64,000 nucleotides of DNA from Mesostigma viride (taxonomy: Eukaryota; Streptophyta; Mesostigmatophyceae; Mesostigmatales; Mesostigmataceae). The translations under genes were made by a program, and so were the position numbers. Shown here in pieces: positions 1 to 11,055 of this stretch (positions are counted from its first letter, which is position 1; each line of letters begins with the position of its first letter). The stretch covers positions 570,638-634,637 of the forward strand of contig RPFO01000027.1 of NCBI GenBank assembly GCA_009746045.1, read 5' to 3'. The notes beneath the pieces were generated by a model. The model was given only the letters and a program-made list of their open reading frames with translations, had not been told where the DNA came from and did no database searches.

Positions 1-984
1 AAAGTAGTGGCGGCTTATGCATTATGCACCGTAGATTAAATCCGACAGCACTGCAGTTTAGCGTCGCTACAACCACGGAAAGAACACTAGATAATAACGG
101 CATTGCAGCCTGAAATCTATGCTCACGTCATGATAGATAGTGTGAGTGGTCTGATAGGCTCAAAGTCCTAACGCCTCCAAGGCTGCACCACTAACTGCGG
201 ACCTGATCTGATCCGGAGAGAGCTTGTAAGTTACGGCACCTGAAACGGTGCGTACAGGTAATGCTTGCTGTAATCCGAGTCACATCATTCGGATTCTAGT
301 ACACTCAAACATTGTACACATTGTTAAGACACTTAACGACCTGTGGGTGCAATTAATAGGGATGCAAACCCAACAACAAGTCGTGTAAATAAACACCTAG
401 CTGACGGCGTCAATTTCCCCGCATAATAATGCGTGACAGCATACGTGACAAAAGTAGAGAAATATAGCTAGATATTTGACATGCTATCCGGCGGCTCCAC
501 ATGTCCTAAATTGGCCAGCGCAACATTAGTTCGACCTGCGCGCCATAACTCTCAGACGGGCATCCGCGTCCATGACATTTCAACCAACTGTAGTCTTTCA
601 GGCTAGTAATAATGCCCGTGCCACTGCCGGCAATGCAGTGTTTCTCATCAAGTTTAAATTCGGCGGCCAACTGCTATCATGATGACTGGCGCGCACCCGT
701 TACGAACGTTACGTCTCCCGACTACAAACATAGAATCTCACGACTGTCAACATCAAATGCGACGTGTGGCAAAAGCACGTAACTCGGGTAATATTGGCAT
801 GTTTCGGGGTGCAACACCTGCATGGCCTGGCATAATCAGCGTCGTATGTTGAAGTCCTGCACGTCAAGTTGATTGCCAGCTCCCGAGCTCAAGCTCAAGC
901 TCAAGCTCCGGTGCCGTCACCAATTCGGTCATGCAATGCAAGCGGCAGTGGTACCGACTGATCCGTCTCCGTCGTCCAGCGCCA
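1..984. other. non-coding DNA, no gene seen
   Basis: I see no coding region, RNA gene or clear mobile element here. The only local structure is a short run of the hexamer CAAGCT near 890-905. Bases 981-984 (GCCA) are the left target duplication of the DNA transposon that follows. Confidence 0.6.
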
Positions 985-2758
985 TGTTAATCTTCCCAGA
1001 AAAAGTCCTAAATTTAGGACCACTTTGAATTAAAATATATACATGCAAACATTAAAATTTGACCCTGGCATTCGTTCCCATGACAGATAACACACTTTTT
1101 TAGTTGGCATCAAAAACCTGGGGTCAAATAATTACATTTAGTGCATGAATGGGCCCTGCCACCTGCCAGACCTCAAAGCGCGAATTTGGCCAAAATGTGG
1201 GTTTTAGGACCATTAGGACCAATTATTGTCAACGCATGACCATGCTATCCACACGGTCCCTTGAGCATCTTACAAGCGCTAGGGGACCCTACGAGGCCTT
1301 GGGATGGCGGGGCAGCGTATAACAAGGCCATACCCTGCTGTGGCTGCCTCTATATATACGCGTGATTAACGGTGTCACAGATGGTGCAGGTAATGCAATA
1401 TAGGGTTGCATGGTTGCTGAGGTTGCCCGGCTTGAACATGGCCCACCCCTTGCGGTAAACTTTCTCTAAGCATATGCCAAACCTTCTTTGACATCACGGA
1501 CATGCTGGCCACCACCCAGCGATGAAAAAACATTGCATTTGCATTGCAACTAACACATGAATGCAGCCAAATCAAGTTACAAAACAACGTTGTGCTAACA
1601 TGCAACGCTTTGTGAGCGAATTCAGCGTGCATGTAACACGTAAACCATACTGTATATACTGTCTGAGAACACCCTGAACGACTGCAGGCCATAGGACAAT
1701 GGTTTATAACTAACACATGAGTAAAACTGCTCTTACGCATGTGTGTTTTAGCTGCAGCGGACGACGAAGATAGAGACGTAAAAAATTGTATGACGTAAAC
1801 CAACTATGTGTGACAGTTATGTGCACAGAGAGCGTCCCCTCTTTTTAGGCATAGCTGGCTGACTCAAAACACCACGACAGCGTTGCCAGTTACACTCATG
1901 ATCTAGGACAACCCGGCACTTACCTGCTACTTACGTCGCCTCATTCCAGATGGTTGCAAAAAAGTCGCTGAAATCCGCAGCGAGGTCAGCTTTCCGAGAG
2001 CTGAGCGCACCAAAGCTGGCCAACCGGTTCGACAATGATATAAACCACGCTTGTGCTGCGTTCTAGGTCCAAGAAATACCAAAAGTGAAGACCTATAAGG
2101 TGCGCTCCCTGCCCAGCCTGAACGTCCCTAAAACATGGTCGACAATGGAAATCGGGCAAGAATATCACGGCCCAGGCGCTCCCATGTCAAATACTCCGTT
2201 TCTAAACTCCAGACTAAAATAAAAATCGTCCACAAAAATTTCCTGGCTTGATTCGCACCACCATTGCTAATACACTAACATGTTTGTGCCAAAATCGACC
2301 CTCCGCGAGCAGGCGATCTGCGACCCATTTGTGTTGTGCCGCTGTGATACAGCGCTACACATAAAAACTTGCGCAGAAAATATTCACAGCCTTTAAGCAT
2401 AACTAACAACCTTTCGTTTTTGCTACTGGGCGCCCGAAATGATAAACGCACGTGAAAACGCCGGCCACGATTGTCAGATCGCCATATCCACCTCACTTCA
2501 TTCCCGCACCCACTTTTTCGCTCCAAAATCGGTTATATTTTTGGTCGAGGTACCTACTTTCCCGCCATTATACCCGGTACCCGGGTACGGAATCCGGGTA
2601 CCATGTGCCGGTACCACGGGTCGGGTACATCATACCGGGTACGGTGGACATGGGGTACGGACCATATAGTGACCCCCCCTACCCGGTACCTCGGTTATAG
2701 TGACCTCTAGGACAATTTAGGACAAAGTCCTAAATTTAGGACCGTGAGTGGATTAACA
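985..2758. mobile_element. non-autonomous DNA transposon, element A (TGT...ACA ends, 4-bp TSD)
   Basis: The element is 1774 bp. It starts TGTTAATC and ends GATTAACA, giving an imperfect terminal inverted repeat of about 15 bp. It is flanked by the direct 4-bp duplication GCCA (981-984 and 2759-2762). A perfect 16-bp palindrome GTCCTAAATTTAGGAC lies 20 bp inside the left end (1005-1020) and the same palindrome lies 16 bp inside the right end (2727-2742). A degenerate extra copy sits just inside the right one (about 2709-2723). Only short spurious reading frames occur, so it needs a transposase supplied elsewhere. Element B at 5895-7679 has the same layout. The 4-bp duplication with TGT ends recalls Ginger-type transposons, but that superfamily assignment is a guess. 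Confidence 0.85.
2565..2700. repeat. GGGTAC/GTACCC-rich cluster
   Basis: Near the right end of element A, the words GGTACC, CGGGTAC and their complements recur many times in about 130 bp, making many short overlapping inverted repeats. It is a subterminal repeat cluster of the kind often found in DNA transposons. Whether it binds a transposase is unknown. Confidence 0.55.
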
Positions 2759-2762
2759 GCCA

Positions 2763-4572
2763 ACTTCAGCATGCCGACGTCGGTCACCGAGTGTTCCGCT
2801 GTAGGCACTGTATTTCTCATGCAGGCGCCGGCAAAACTCGGCTTGCTGTACGGCAGCAACTCCCCATGGACCTTGCTACAGACAGTACTATAAATCCTGA
2901 CAGTTTCTTCTGCCAGTACCTGACTCTAGTGTACGGACGACATAGCGCACATGCGTGACGCGGTCCCCAGCACGGGGCCAGATTCTGCGTACTGTTTCAG
3001 AATGGCCAGGTGGGAAAGACTTAAGCGTGCTCACTAGAGTGCGCCTCCCCAGAACTCCTACCCCTACGAGATTCGTCTGAAGATTCGGCAGAATCTCACC
3101 TACTGCTTGGGCCCCTTGTCCTTTTCGAGGCGGTTGGCGAGCTCTGCTGCGCCCTGAACCACCAGATGCCACAGCAGATTGCATCCTCCTGCAGGTGGAG
3201 CATTGCTAATGCTGCCCCCTTGAACCCTTGCATGGCATCGGCCATCATGATCGACGTCAGAATTCACATCAGGTACTCGGGGGTCGCGAATTATGTGCAC
3301 AACTGCGTCCTCCCCTTGATCCGGCACGGCAGCCATGCAGCCTAACTCCTCGTCCAGGATGCCAGCAGGGCGAGCATTTGGCGCTCCTCACCTGCCGGTC
3401 CGCTGCCTTGTGCTGCCAGCAATATCTACGTGCAGATGGACTTTGTTGAAAGAAAAATATGATTTGTGTGCTACAGGACATTGATGGAACACGATTGAGA
3501 CGTAATGATAATTGCATTGATTAAGATTAGTCGGCATCAATTTATAGCCAGGACCACATGCCACCGAACTTGTCCACCAACCACATAATGTGGATCCCGT
3601 GCATGGTGGCTACATCATGGCAAGGATAGACCAACGTAGATTGCGTCCCCCTTTTATGCACAAAGGTGCACGATTTGTGAGTGCTTGACAGGCTGGCACT
3701 GAGATTGCGTAGCTTAGTTAACGTAAAAGCTTTTATGTTAGATTGATAGGGCTTTTTTACGCTCTTTCCAACGGCACCAAGAACGCCTCATTTGGTTACG
3801 GGACGTAAAAGTTATGACGTTTCCTAGGTACATAGTGCCGTCGGTGCCGACCTCCAATATGTGTGGGCGCGTGTAGGTACCGGACGTACAAGTGTCACTT
3901 TGATAGTCGCAGGACATTGACAGGACTTGTACAGGACTTGATAGTCGATTGATAGGCCTGCTGCATGCAGAGCCTATGCTGAGTACCGTACGGGTGCAGG
4001 TCCACAGGACTGACCGTACTGCACAATTGATAGATCTGCGCGCCAAGCGCGCCAAAGGCATACGTAGTCAATTGTGTATCAGTTCAGCAGTGACCTGGCT
4101 GCTGAATACTAGGACGCGTACCTAGCTAGGTACATATGTGACTGTGCTCTGCTAGGACGCCAGTTCTTGCCTACGCATCCCACTTGCACGACGACTGTGT
4201 CGTCTGTGCTACGTGCGTGAGGAAAGGTTGACGTGTCAGACCTCTCCCACAGTTTCCATTATTATAATAAAAACCTTTTCCTGCAAGAACCATGGCGTGC
4301 TTCGGTGGTTTACGTGGTTGTGCTCTCTACAACTAGCTTATCTGAAATGCACTGAGAATGCGTTAGTAACGCTAGCCAGATTTCCGTTAACACTCCCTAG
4401 TCGAGTAGTACGACTTCAGAATAGTACGCTAGCTTTTAATAGGTCGTAGGACCCTGAACGTACAAGTCATGACATAATGTGCCGGTTCTCGTAGCTTCGG
4501 CACTAATATCTTAGTCATTCCGTGACCAAATCATGAGCCGTAAAATGACACGTGCTCACTCAGCCCCAAACA
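2763..4572. other. intergenic DNA with only weak reading frames
   Basis: Small minus-strand frames at 2888-3184 and 3100-3336 overlap in different frames. Together they could be remnants of one gene, but I recognise no domain. Short dispersed words such as TTGATAG and ACAGGACTTG recur around 3900-3960. Nothing else can be supported. Confidence 0.4.
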
Positions 4573-4749
4573 CTCTGCCGATATTAATTACGGCCACAAA
4601 ATACGGCAGCCTGGCGGGTGCGATTAATATGTAGGGACGCAACCCTAATACCTCCGTTTACAATAATTGCTCTGCCGATATTAATTACGGCCACAAAATA
4701 CGGGTGCGATTAATAGTGACGCAACCCTATAATACCTCCGTTTACAATA
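4573..4749. repeat. two-copy tandem duplication, about 80-97 bp units
   Basis: Copy 1 (4573-4669) and copy 2 (4670-4749) both begin CTCTGCCGATATTAATTACG and end with CCTCCGTTTACAATA. Copy 2 lacks an internal stretch of about 17 bp. The words GCGATTAATA and GACGCAACCCTA are shared. Confidence 0.8.
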
Positions 4750-4769
4750 GATGGCCTACGTGAAATATA

Positions 4770-5586
4770 TTAACGGCAGGCAGTTGGGCACACAGGGTGA
4801 AATTCACCTCTGACAGACTTCCCTCCCACCCTCTCTGCGTAGTAGTCCAGCATTCCCGGCAGCACTGCGTCCAGCATGTGTTGTTCAGCAGGACTGACAC
4901 TGCATTGTCGCTCAGCGCCACCCCCTTCGTGCGCCCTAGCCTCCCAGCACTCGCCGACAGCGCTGGGCTCGCTGCCGGCGCAGTGTTTGCCTGCTGGATT
5001 AAGCAGTTTGGTCATGGCAGCCAGCAAGTGCCCAACTTCTCCGCCAGCGGGCCGGCCGTTTCCAGGCCTGGATGGCTGCCTTCCCATTGGCGTCGCATAG
5101 CCGGTCTGGGTTCCCATCAACCGAGCCATGTCTCGATCTAAGCCCGCCACAGCCGGGTCTGCTCCACCCGGGACGTCCTTCCCCTCCCCATCCCCGTTTC
5201 CATCTCGCCAGGCTCGCCCCCCGCTCTCGCCAGCCGGAAGTGGAACACCCCCTGTTAGCACCCCATCCAGTGCAAGAGCATCCACCTCGCCATGCAATGG
5301 CCTCCTCCAGCTCTGCGATCACATCGACTAGATTATCCTCCCCATCCCAGTCGATGGCAAAACCGCGCGCTTCGAAAGTCGTCCTGAAATTCTTGGCCTG
5401 TCCATGGTTGAGTATCTTGACCCTGTCTATAGAGAATGGTCTGCCCCCGAGATTGATTGAACTGTCATGGCAGTCACCTTTCAATGGCGCGCATCCTAGT
5501 TTGACAGAGCTAATTAGCGTTTGAAGAAAGTTCCATACATTTCTAGCTTTTGGTCCATCGGAGTTCCTTCCCACAAAGAGAAACAT
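4770..5586 (-). pseudogene. hypothetical protein remnant, frameshifted
   Basis: On the minus strand a frame opens with an ATG at 5586 (MFLFVGRNSDGPKARNVWNF) and keeps protein-like composition for about 100 residues, to roughly 5290. After that the better-looking composition passes to another frame running to a stop at 4770. I read this as one small gene interrupted by a frameshift, or two exons. I recognise no family. The copia element at 5633 begins only about 45 bp upstream of the ATG, so any promoter has been pushed about 9.4 kb away, to the far side of that element. It could also be fortuitous GC-rich open sequence. Confidence 0.25.
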
Positions 5587-5632
5587 GTATTTTACATTTT
5601 TGTGTGCTAGGCTTTATACGTACAGCCTATAC

Positions 5633-7907
5633 AGTTGCAAATAAATGGAATGCGATGTAAATCAGAAAGCATGGAATGAACGTTCTCTTTATTGTTCTCA
5701 TACGTTATTGCTGTTGTTGCATAATTCGTCTTCGTTGCGCATAAGAACCTGTTGCGCTTGGCACCTTCATCAGTCTTACTGAATATCCTACGTGGACATG
5801 CATTCCATGTAGTTCAGTGCATGCCGCGTGTTAGATACTTCTAGAATCCTCTAGGAGGTACCAAGGCAGATGCGCATACATGATAGGCCGATAGTGTCTA
5901 TCTACCCAGAAAAAGGCCTCAATTGAGGCCTTTTTATAAATTGGGTGTTGCATGTAATTACAATGAGACAACAAACTTTATTCCAAATATGAGGATAGGT
6001 CATGCATTATTATGATTGTTTTGGGGTTCCCAGCACTTAACATCAGTCATATATGCCCAATACCTATTTAATTATGATTTAATAAAACAGGGTGTCGCTG
6101 CGGCGGCACCATGAACACAACATGACCATAGGTAGATGCAGAAAAAAGGCGCTAGTACTCAGTTTCCTCTGCCTTTAACGTGTCTTTCGGACCTTACGAG
6201 GTTTCCCCACGACACGGTAAGCATGGCATGACATGGCATGCTCGATCCAAAGGGACCACGCACACACACTTCCGACGGGGCTGTCGCGGAGCACTGCAGG
6301 CAGCATTACCCTGCCATGGGTATTGCACGTAACTACAAGGAATCCACCGCCTCTATAATCAACACGCACAGTGATCATGCATTATAATGATAGTTGTGAC
6401 CTTCCAAGCGCATAAGCGCACTCACCAAGCCTCAATACCGACGCAGTTATAATACTTTCCAACAAGGTGATGCTCTTAAGGTAGCACATGAACAGCATGG
6501 CAAGATATACAAGCATGAATGGACTCTAATAACCAGTTATCTAGACATCTAGCCTATTTGGGGGCCCTTCCAAGGCTGGCCTGTGACATGGGCACCATAG
6601 CAGGAACTACCATGCTTCTTACAGAGGGCACATACGCTTACACAACGGGGCCCAGCCGCAGAGTGCAGCACAACGTAATAACCTGCCTTGAAGTGACACC
6701 GGCCAGGTGCCGGTAAACAACAAGAAACTGGCAGCGTTACAAACCAAACGATGATACAAACCTTCTCCTACCTGGATGCGGTCAACTTTCACATGCATCG
6801 ACTCATGGCATCATGAAGTGCGCACTAACACGAGCAGTGGAGGTCGCTGCGACAGGAACGCTGGTCAAACTCGACTTCTTTAAGCTATCCGGGACCAGCG
6901 CAGGCCGCTCCTCCTGCCGGACAGTAGCTCCATGCATCGTCCTTTGACGTATGAAAACGGCTGCCAACGCCCGGGCCAGCGCTTCTTGCGTACGAGCGCT
7001 CCCATAGCCGGGCGCGCGCGCGTTCTCGCTGTCCGCAACCCAGTTTTTCCTACCTAAAAACACCCCTTCTCTACCTACGGATACACGCCAGAAGGCTCGA
7101 AAATAGCCAGTGCCCCTTTAGTCACGGCTGCCCCAACATCCCCCCCGCCGTTCCGCTAGTCTCCTTCCCAGCATATCGAAGCACCGGCCTGCTGGCAGGC
7201 GCACTATCAACGCCATCTACGCCCCATCTGAATTTCACTAACCTGGCATTCAGCACACAAATAACGACCCCACGAATTTAAAAATCGACTTTTGACCCAT
7301 TTAGCGGTCGCGCTAGCTTCACGGATAATTTATCTGTCCAACGCGCTTCATACTGGTCGAAATGATGCACGAACGTGGCCATACGGTCTATTTTACTCGA
7401 GGCCGCCATGGTCGTGCATGCGTGAAAATTCGTCGTCCGGTTGCACGAAAGTGGCCAAAATAGGTACTTTTCCACCTCACATATCTTTCAGTAACCGTCG
7501 ACCCCTGTCGACCCCAATGGGTCAGGACGCTCAGCACATATACCAGATTCGCGCCACTGGGGCCGGACGACCCATAGGACCGGTCCTTCCCGCCAAAATG
7601 ACCATCCCCAGGTGACCTTGGTGAAAAAGGCCTCAATTGAGCCAAAAGGCCTCAATTGAGGCCTCTGGGTAAATAGACAATAGTCGGCTCAGTCCTCTTG
7701 ATAGGACTACACCGGCCCTTGACCAGCCGGTGACGTGGAGGCCTGGGAGACGTCCACACATTCTACGTGGCGTTATCCCATTGGCGAGTACTAGTGAAGT
7801 ACAGCCATTGGCCCAATACTACAATAAAGTATATTGTAGTAATCTGTACACTGAGATCCTCTATCTCTGAGGACCCATGTGGACCCTAGATGGGTCTCCA
7901 ACCAACT
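5633..7907 (-). repeat. 3' LTR of the copia element, split by element B
   Basis: The LTR is 5633-5894 plus 7680-7907, 486 bp once the 4-bp target duplication of element B is removed. It matches the 5' LTR base for base on reading except for a missing GGTA near 5723. It contains a hairpin with arms TACTACAATA/TATTGTAGTA near 7817-7842, also present in the other LTR. Confidence 0.9.
5895..7679. mobile_element. non-autonomous DNA transposon, element B, nested in the copia LTR
   Basis: The element is 1785 bp. It begins TGTCTATCTACCCAGA and ends with the inverted form TCTGGGTAAATAGACA, with the 4-bp duplication ATAG on each side (5891-5894 and 7680-7683). The undisturbed sister LTR at 14846-14849 has a single ATAG, which proves the boundaries. 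A perfect 16-bp palindrome GGCCTCAATTGAGGCC sits 20 bp inside the left end (5915-5930) and 16 bp inside the right end (7648-7663). A 15-bp imperfect copy lies at 7629-7643. No transposase-like frame is present. It is the same family design as element A, with a different palindrome. Confidence 0.93.
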
Positions 7908-7925
7908 CCAGCCATTCTTTCCCTT
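7908..7925 (-). promoter_or_regulatory. candidate polypurine tract of the copia element
   Basis: Immediately inside the 3' LTR, the minus strand reads AAGGGAAAGAATGGCTGG directly before the LTR start. The position and purine content fit the plus-strand primer site of an LTR retrotransposon. The match is moderate because pyrimidines interrupt it. Confidence 0.5.
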
Positions 7926-8175
7926 GTGAAAGTGATGAGGCTTAGATGTATTCATTGATGTTCGGCCGCACCTGGCCAGTTCACTTTCACATATGTGGGC
8001 AATGGGGACTCACTTGGGTCTTATGGAGTTTGCATCTCATCATTGCATGGTTGGTGTAACCTGCTGTAGGGAAAACCCAAATCTGAAGGAAAACGTCTTC
8101 TCCAGAGAGGACAAAACCTCCAGGGGGATAAAAACCTACAGGAGGAGCATTAGGCTCAGGCTCCCAGATTACTCC

Positions 8176-11055
8176 TCATGACAAGGGTTTCCCAGCCATC
8201 ATGGACCGCAGCAACTGGTACCCATTAAGGGCCAGTCGTGGAAGCTTGGTCATAGCATCAGCAGGATTTGAATGTCCTGGCAGATGTATGGTTATACAGT
8301 GGCTGGACAACTCCTTTGCCACAAGGTAGTCCAAGTCAGTAGTAGTGGCCCTCTCATTCTTGATAAAAGAGACCACGGGCTTATTATCACAATAAACCCT
8401 GACATCAATCACAGGTTGAGGTCTTATCTGACTCAGACACCATAAGAGTAGCTCTCTTATGTATATGGCATCGCGAATGCACATGGCGTATGCCCTGCAC
8501 TCAGCGGTGTCAATGCCAGCAAACCGCCTCCTCTGAAGGTTACTGGACCAGTATACCAACGAGGGCTGTTTGCCTTCATTCCTGATGGTGATCAGGCATC
8601 CGGCTCTGGCACCAATCTTGTTGGCAGATCTAGACTCTTGGCTAGCATCTGTGTAGGCGTCTATGATGATACGCCCATGCCAGTCTACACCGGACAACAC
8701 CAAGTCAGGAGATTCATTGAGGCAGCTCTCCAGGCGCCTCCTTCCTTCTCCTACAACAACAGAGTCTGGCATCCTACTCTGTACTGCCAGGTCAGGGTTA
8801 GTTGTGGCAGCCAGCCAACCCAGTTGACCTTTAACCGTAGGGGCATTCTCCTCAGTTACTCTCTTGGGCAACTGAGTTATTACTTTTTCTTTATACCCCT
8901 TCGCCGATTGCAGCTTAAGATGCCATCCTTTGTCATCCTGGAAAAGGGTACAGCCAATGCCACAGTAAGGTACCTGGCTGTTTTTACTAAACCATGCTCT
9001 GGTACCAATAGGGGACTTGTCATTGAGCCTTTTATAGGTCTCATTCAACCATCCCTTGGGACCAATGCGTTGCATATCATCTCCATGTAAGGTAGCCCAG
9101 GTGGGTTGTCCCTTGGATTGCCCCACAAAGAGACAATAAGCAAGATGAGATTGTTGCATCTGACATCTCTCCTGGATGGCAGGAGCAATGGTTTCATACC
9201 AGATGACTGGACTGCTGACCAGTCCTTCCCAGCCCACTTTAGGCTGCATGTAGGGATGACCTACTTCAGCTATCCAGCATGCTGGGGTCTTAACACAACA
9301 GGGTCTTTGAGCTTGCCAAGTGGCTCTGGCCACCTGAGGATCACCATGCAAAAAGGCCCTGGTGAAGTCATCAATTTCTGCTCCATAATCCAAGCCATAG
9401 TCCAAAGCACCAAGGTACAGACTAAGAATAAGCCTGAGAACAGGATGTGACAGGCCAGGAGTGTACAGCTCCTCCTTATCAAAGTCTGTAGTACCATGGA
9501 ACTGGGTTACGACTGGACGTGCGTTTGGTATGGGAGGCTCACCAAGCTTGCTCTTCATCTTGCATACAAAACGCAACTGAAGCATTTGAGCATTGGGTGG
9601 AGGTTCTGAAATGCCTTCAAAAACATCCAGCGTTTGCCACTCCTGGAGCGCACGCGCCAATGCTACTCGCCAGGCCTCAAGGCCAGCGAAAGTGTGACAA
9701 TCCAGGTCTACATCATCAAAGGACATGGGGCTATGAGCAGCAAATGACCTTTTTGTGAGACCAAGAGAAGTCACACTGAGCTGGGCGGGTTCTACCAGCT
9801 CAGAAGCTGGGGGTATATCCCTTCCCCATTCTGCTCCTTTTACTGAACCGACACAGGCGGTCTTCCAATTTGCCTTCTGGAACATTTCAAGAGGCAAGAG
9901 ACATCTGAATGATTCCAGAGGAATTGGGTCACAATGGGTTTTTAGGAGACTCTTTGTGTTATTGGGGCCATCAACAATGGTAACACCGGGAGTCACCAAG
10001 AATGGCTGGCCAATGAGAGTGGGTCCCTTATAGCCATCAACAACACAAAGTGTCAAAGACTCACCCAAGAATGGGATAGTGATATTCCCAAGAACTTGAT
10101 GATCAGTGTTACCCGCAAAGTCTTGGACAATAGTCCATGGACTGGGTTCAAGGGAATACTTATCCAGCAAAGCATTAAAGGGCGAGGTGACAGAGACCTC
10201 TGCTTTGGTATCCACATCAAAGCCATCAAGGTCCATGCCCTTCTCTGGAAGAGAAGTTATTGTGGCAATCTTTAGTGAGGGCTTGAGCTTCTTTACAATA
10301 TCCCGAAGCTCTTGAGGATTGCCTCTCTTGCCGAGCTGAGTGTTCAACCTGGACAACCCCTCCTCAGCTTGTCTTCCTTGGGCTGGAATCCCATCAGTCT
10401 CCAAGGGCAATGGCTTATTACCAGGGTAATTGGATCCAAGCTTTGGCTGTTCAGACTGAAATATGTTATCCACCTGCCCAGGGGTCTCAAGCCCATGTTC
10501 CAACGGCCGGAGCTTCCGGTGCTGATCAGACACCCTATTATCCAACAAGTCAGCTTCATCCATATCATCCTGTGATATCCCAGTCAATGTCTTAGGCTGA
10601 GCTTGCTGAGTAGTAGGCTCCAGTTGATGGGAGGCCGCCCTTTCTGGTAGTTGGAGTCCAGCCTGTTCACTGGCCAAAGGTGGACAGGAAAGATTGGGAG
10701 ATCCAAGGCCTCTCAGGGGCCATATTTCCAGGGGATTTTCTTGAACGTTCATTGGATCTCTCTTCAATCTATTCCAAGCCAGATGATAAGTGGTCCCATT
10801 CCAGACCACATCAGCAGTTTTCATCTCCAGGTCAACTGAGGTTATGGTCCCTGGACCCTGCCAATAACCACGTTTACCAGGAGCATTTTCTTTGTGGAAG
10901 ATCACCTGGTCTCCCACCTTAAATTTTAATGATTCTCCTCTCTGTTTATCCTTTTCACAGAGATGAGCATACTGTGCCCACCTCTGCTTACTCCATGCCT
11001 GCATTATGTCATCAGGGTAGAGGCCACCTTGCAGCACCCAAACACCTGACAGCAA
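8176..11055 (-). CDS. copia pol fragment: integrase C-terminus, reverse transcriptase, RNase H
   Basis: This open frame of about 959 codons has no clear ATG at its start and probably continues a longer polyprotein by frameshift from the frame at 11012-11368. In order it shows an integrase C-terminal-like segment (GDQVIFHKENAPGKRGYWQG, roughly residues 47-66), a low-complexity linker, a segment around residues 320-370 that faintly resembles a retropepsin end (LIGQPFL), the reverse transcriptase and RNase H. RT motif A reads DFTRAFLHGD and motif C reads LHGDDM in place of the usual YVDDM. RNase H carries DAYTDAS, AECRAYA and YCDNKPV, and ends with LPGHSNPADAMTK, typical of copia elements. It copies element RNA into DNA in cytoplasmic particles. 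No integrase DDE core or gag is visible upstream, so the element cannot move alone. Confidence 0.85.
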   Translation of the reverse strand: MLSGVWVLQGGLYPDDIMQAWSKQRWAQYAHLCEKDKQRGESLKFKVGDQVIFHKENAPGKRGYWQGPGTITSVDLEMKTADVVWNGTTYHLAWNRLKRDPMNVQENPLEIWPLRGLGSPNLSCPPLASEQAGLQLPERAASHQLEPTTQQAQPKTLTGISQDDMDEADLLDNRVSDQHRKLRPLEHGLETPGQVDNIFQSEQPKLGSNYPGNKPLPLETDGIPAQGRQAEEGLSRLNTQLGKRGNPQELRDIVKKLKPSLKIATITSLPEKGMDLDGFDVDTKAEVSVTSPFNALLDKYSLEPSPWTIVQDFAGNTDHQVLGNITIPFLGESLTLCVVDGYKGPTLIGQPFLVTPGVTIVDGPNNTKSLLKTHCDPIPLESFRCLLPLEMFQKANWKTACVGSVKGAEWGRDIPPASELVEPAQLSVTSLGLTKRSFAAHSPMSFDDVDLDCHTFAGLEAWRVALARALQEWQTLDVFEGISEPPPNAQMLQLRFVCKMKSKLGEPPIPNARPVVTQFHGTTDFDKEELYTPGLSHPVLRLILSLYLGALDYGLDYGAEIDDFTRAFLHGDPQVARATWQAQRPCCVKTPACWIAEVGHPYMQPKVGWEGLVSSPVIWYETIAPAIQERCQMQQSHLAYCLFVGQSKGQPTWATLHGDDMQRIGPKGWLNETYKRLNDKSPIGTRAWFSKNSQVPYCGIGCTLFQDDKGWHLKLQSAKGYKEKVITQLPKRVTEENAPTVKGQLGWLAATTNPDLAVQSRMPDSVVVGEGRRRLESCLNESPDLVLSGVDWHGRIIIDAYTDASQESRSANKIGARAGCLITIRNEGKQPSLVYWSSNLQRRRFAGIDTAECRAYAMCIRDAIYIRELLLWCLSQIRPQPVIDVRVYCDNKPVVSFIKNERATTTDLDYLVAKELSSHCITIHLPGHSNPADAMTKLPRLALNGYQLLRSMMAGKPLS

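Noticed and set aside
1375-1803. 142-codon minus frame inside element A as a transposase
   Set aside because: Cys/His/Ser-rich random composition, no DDE or zinc motif, and far too short.
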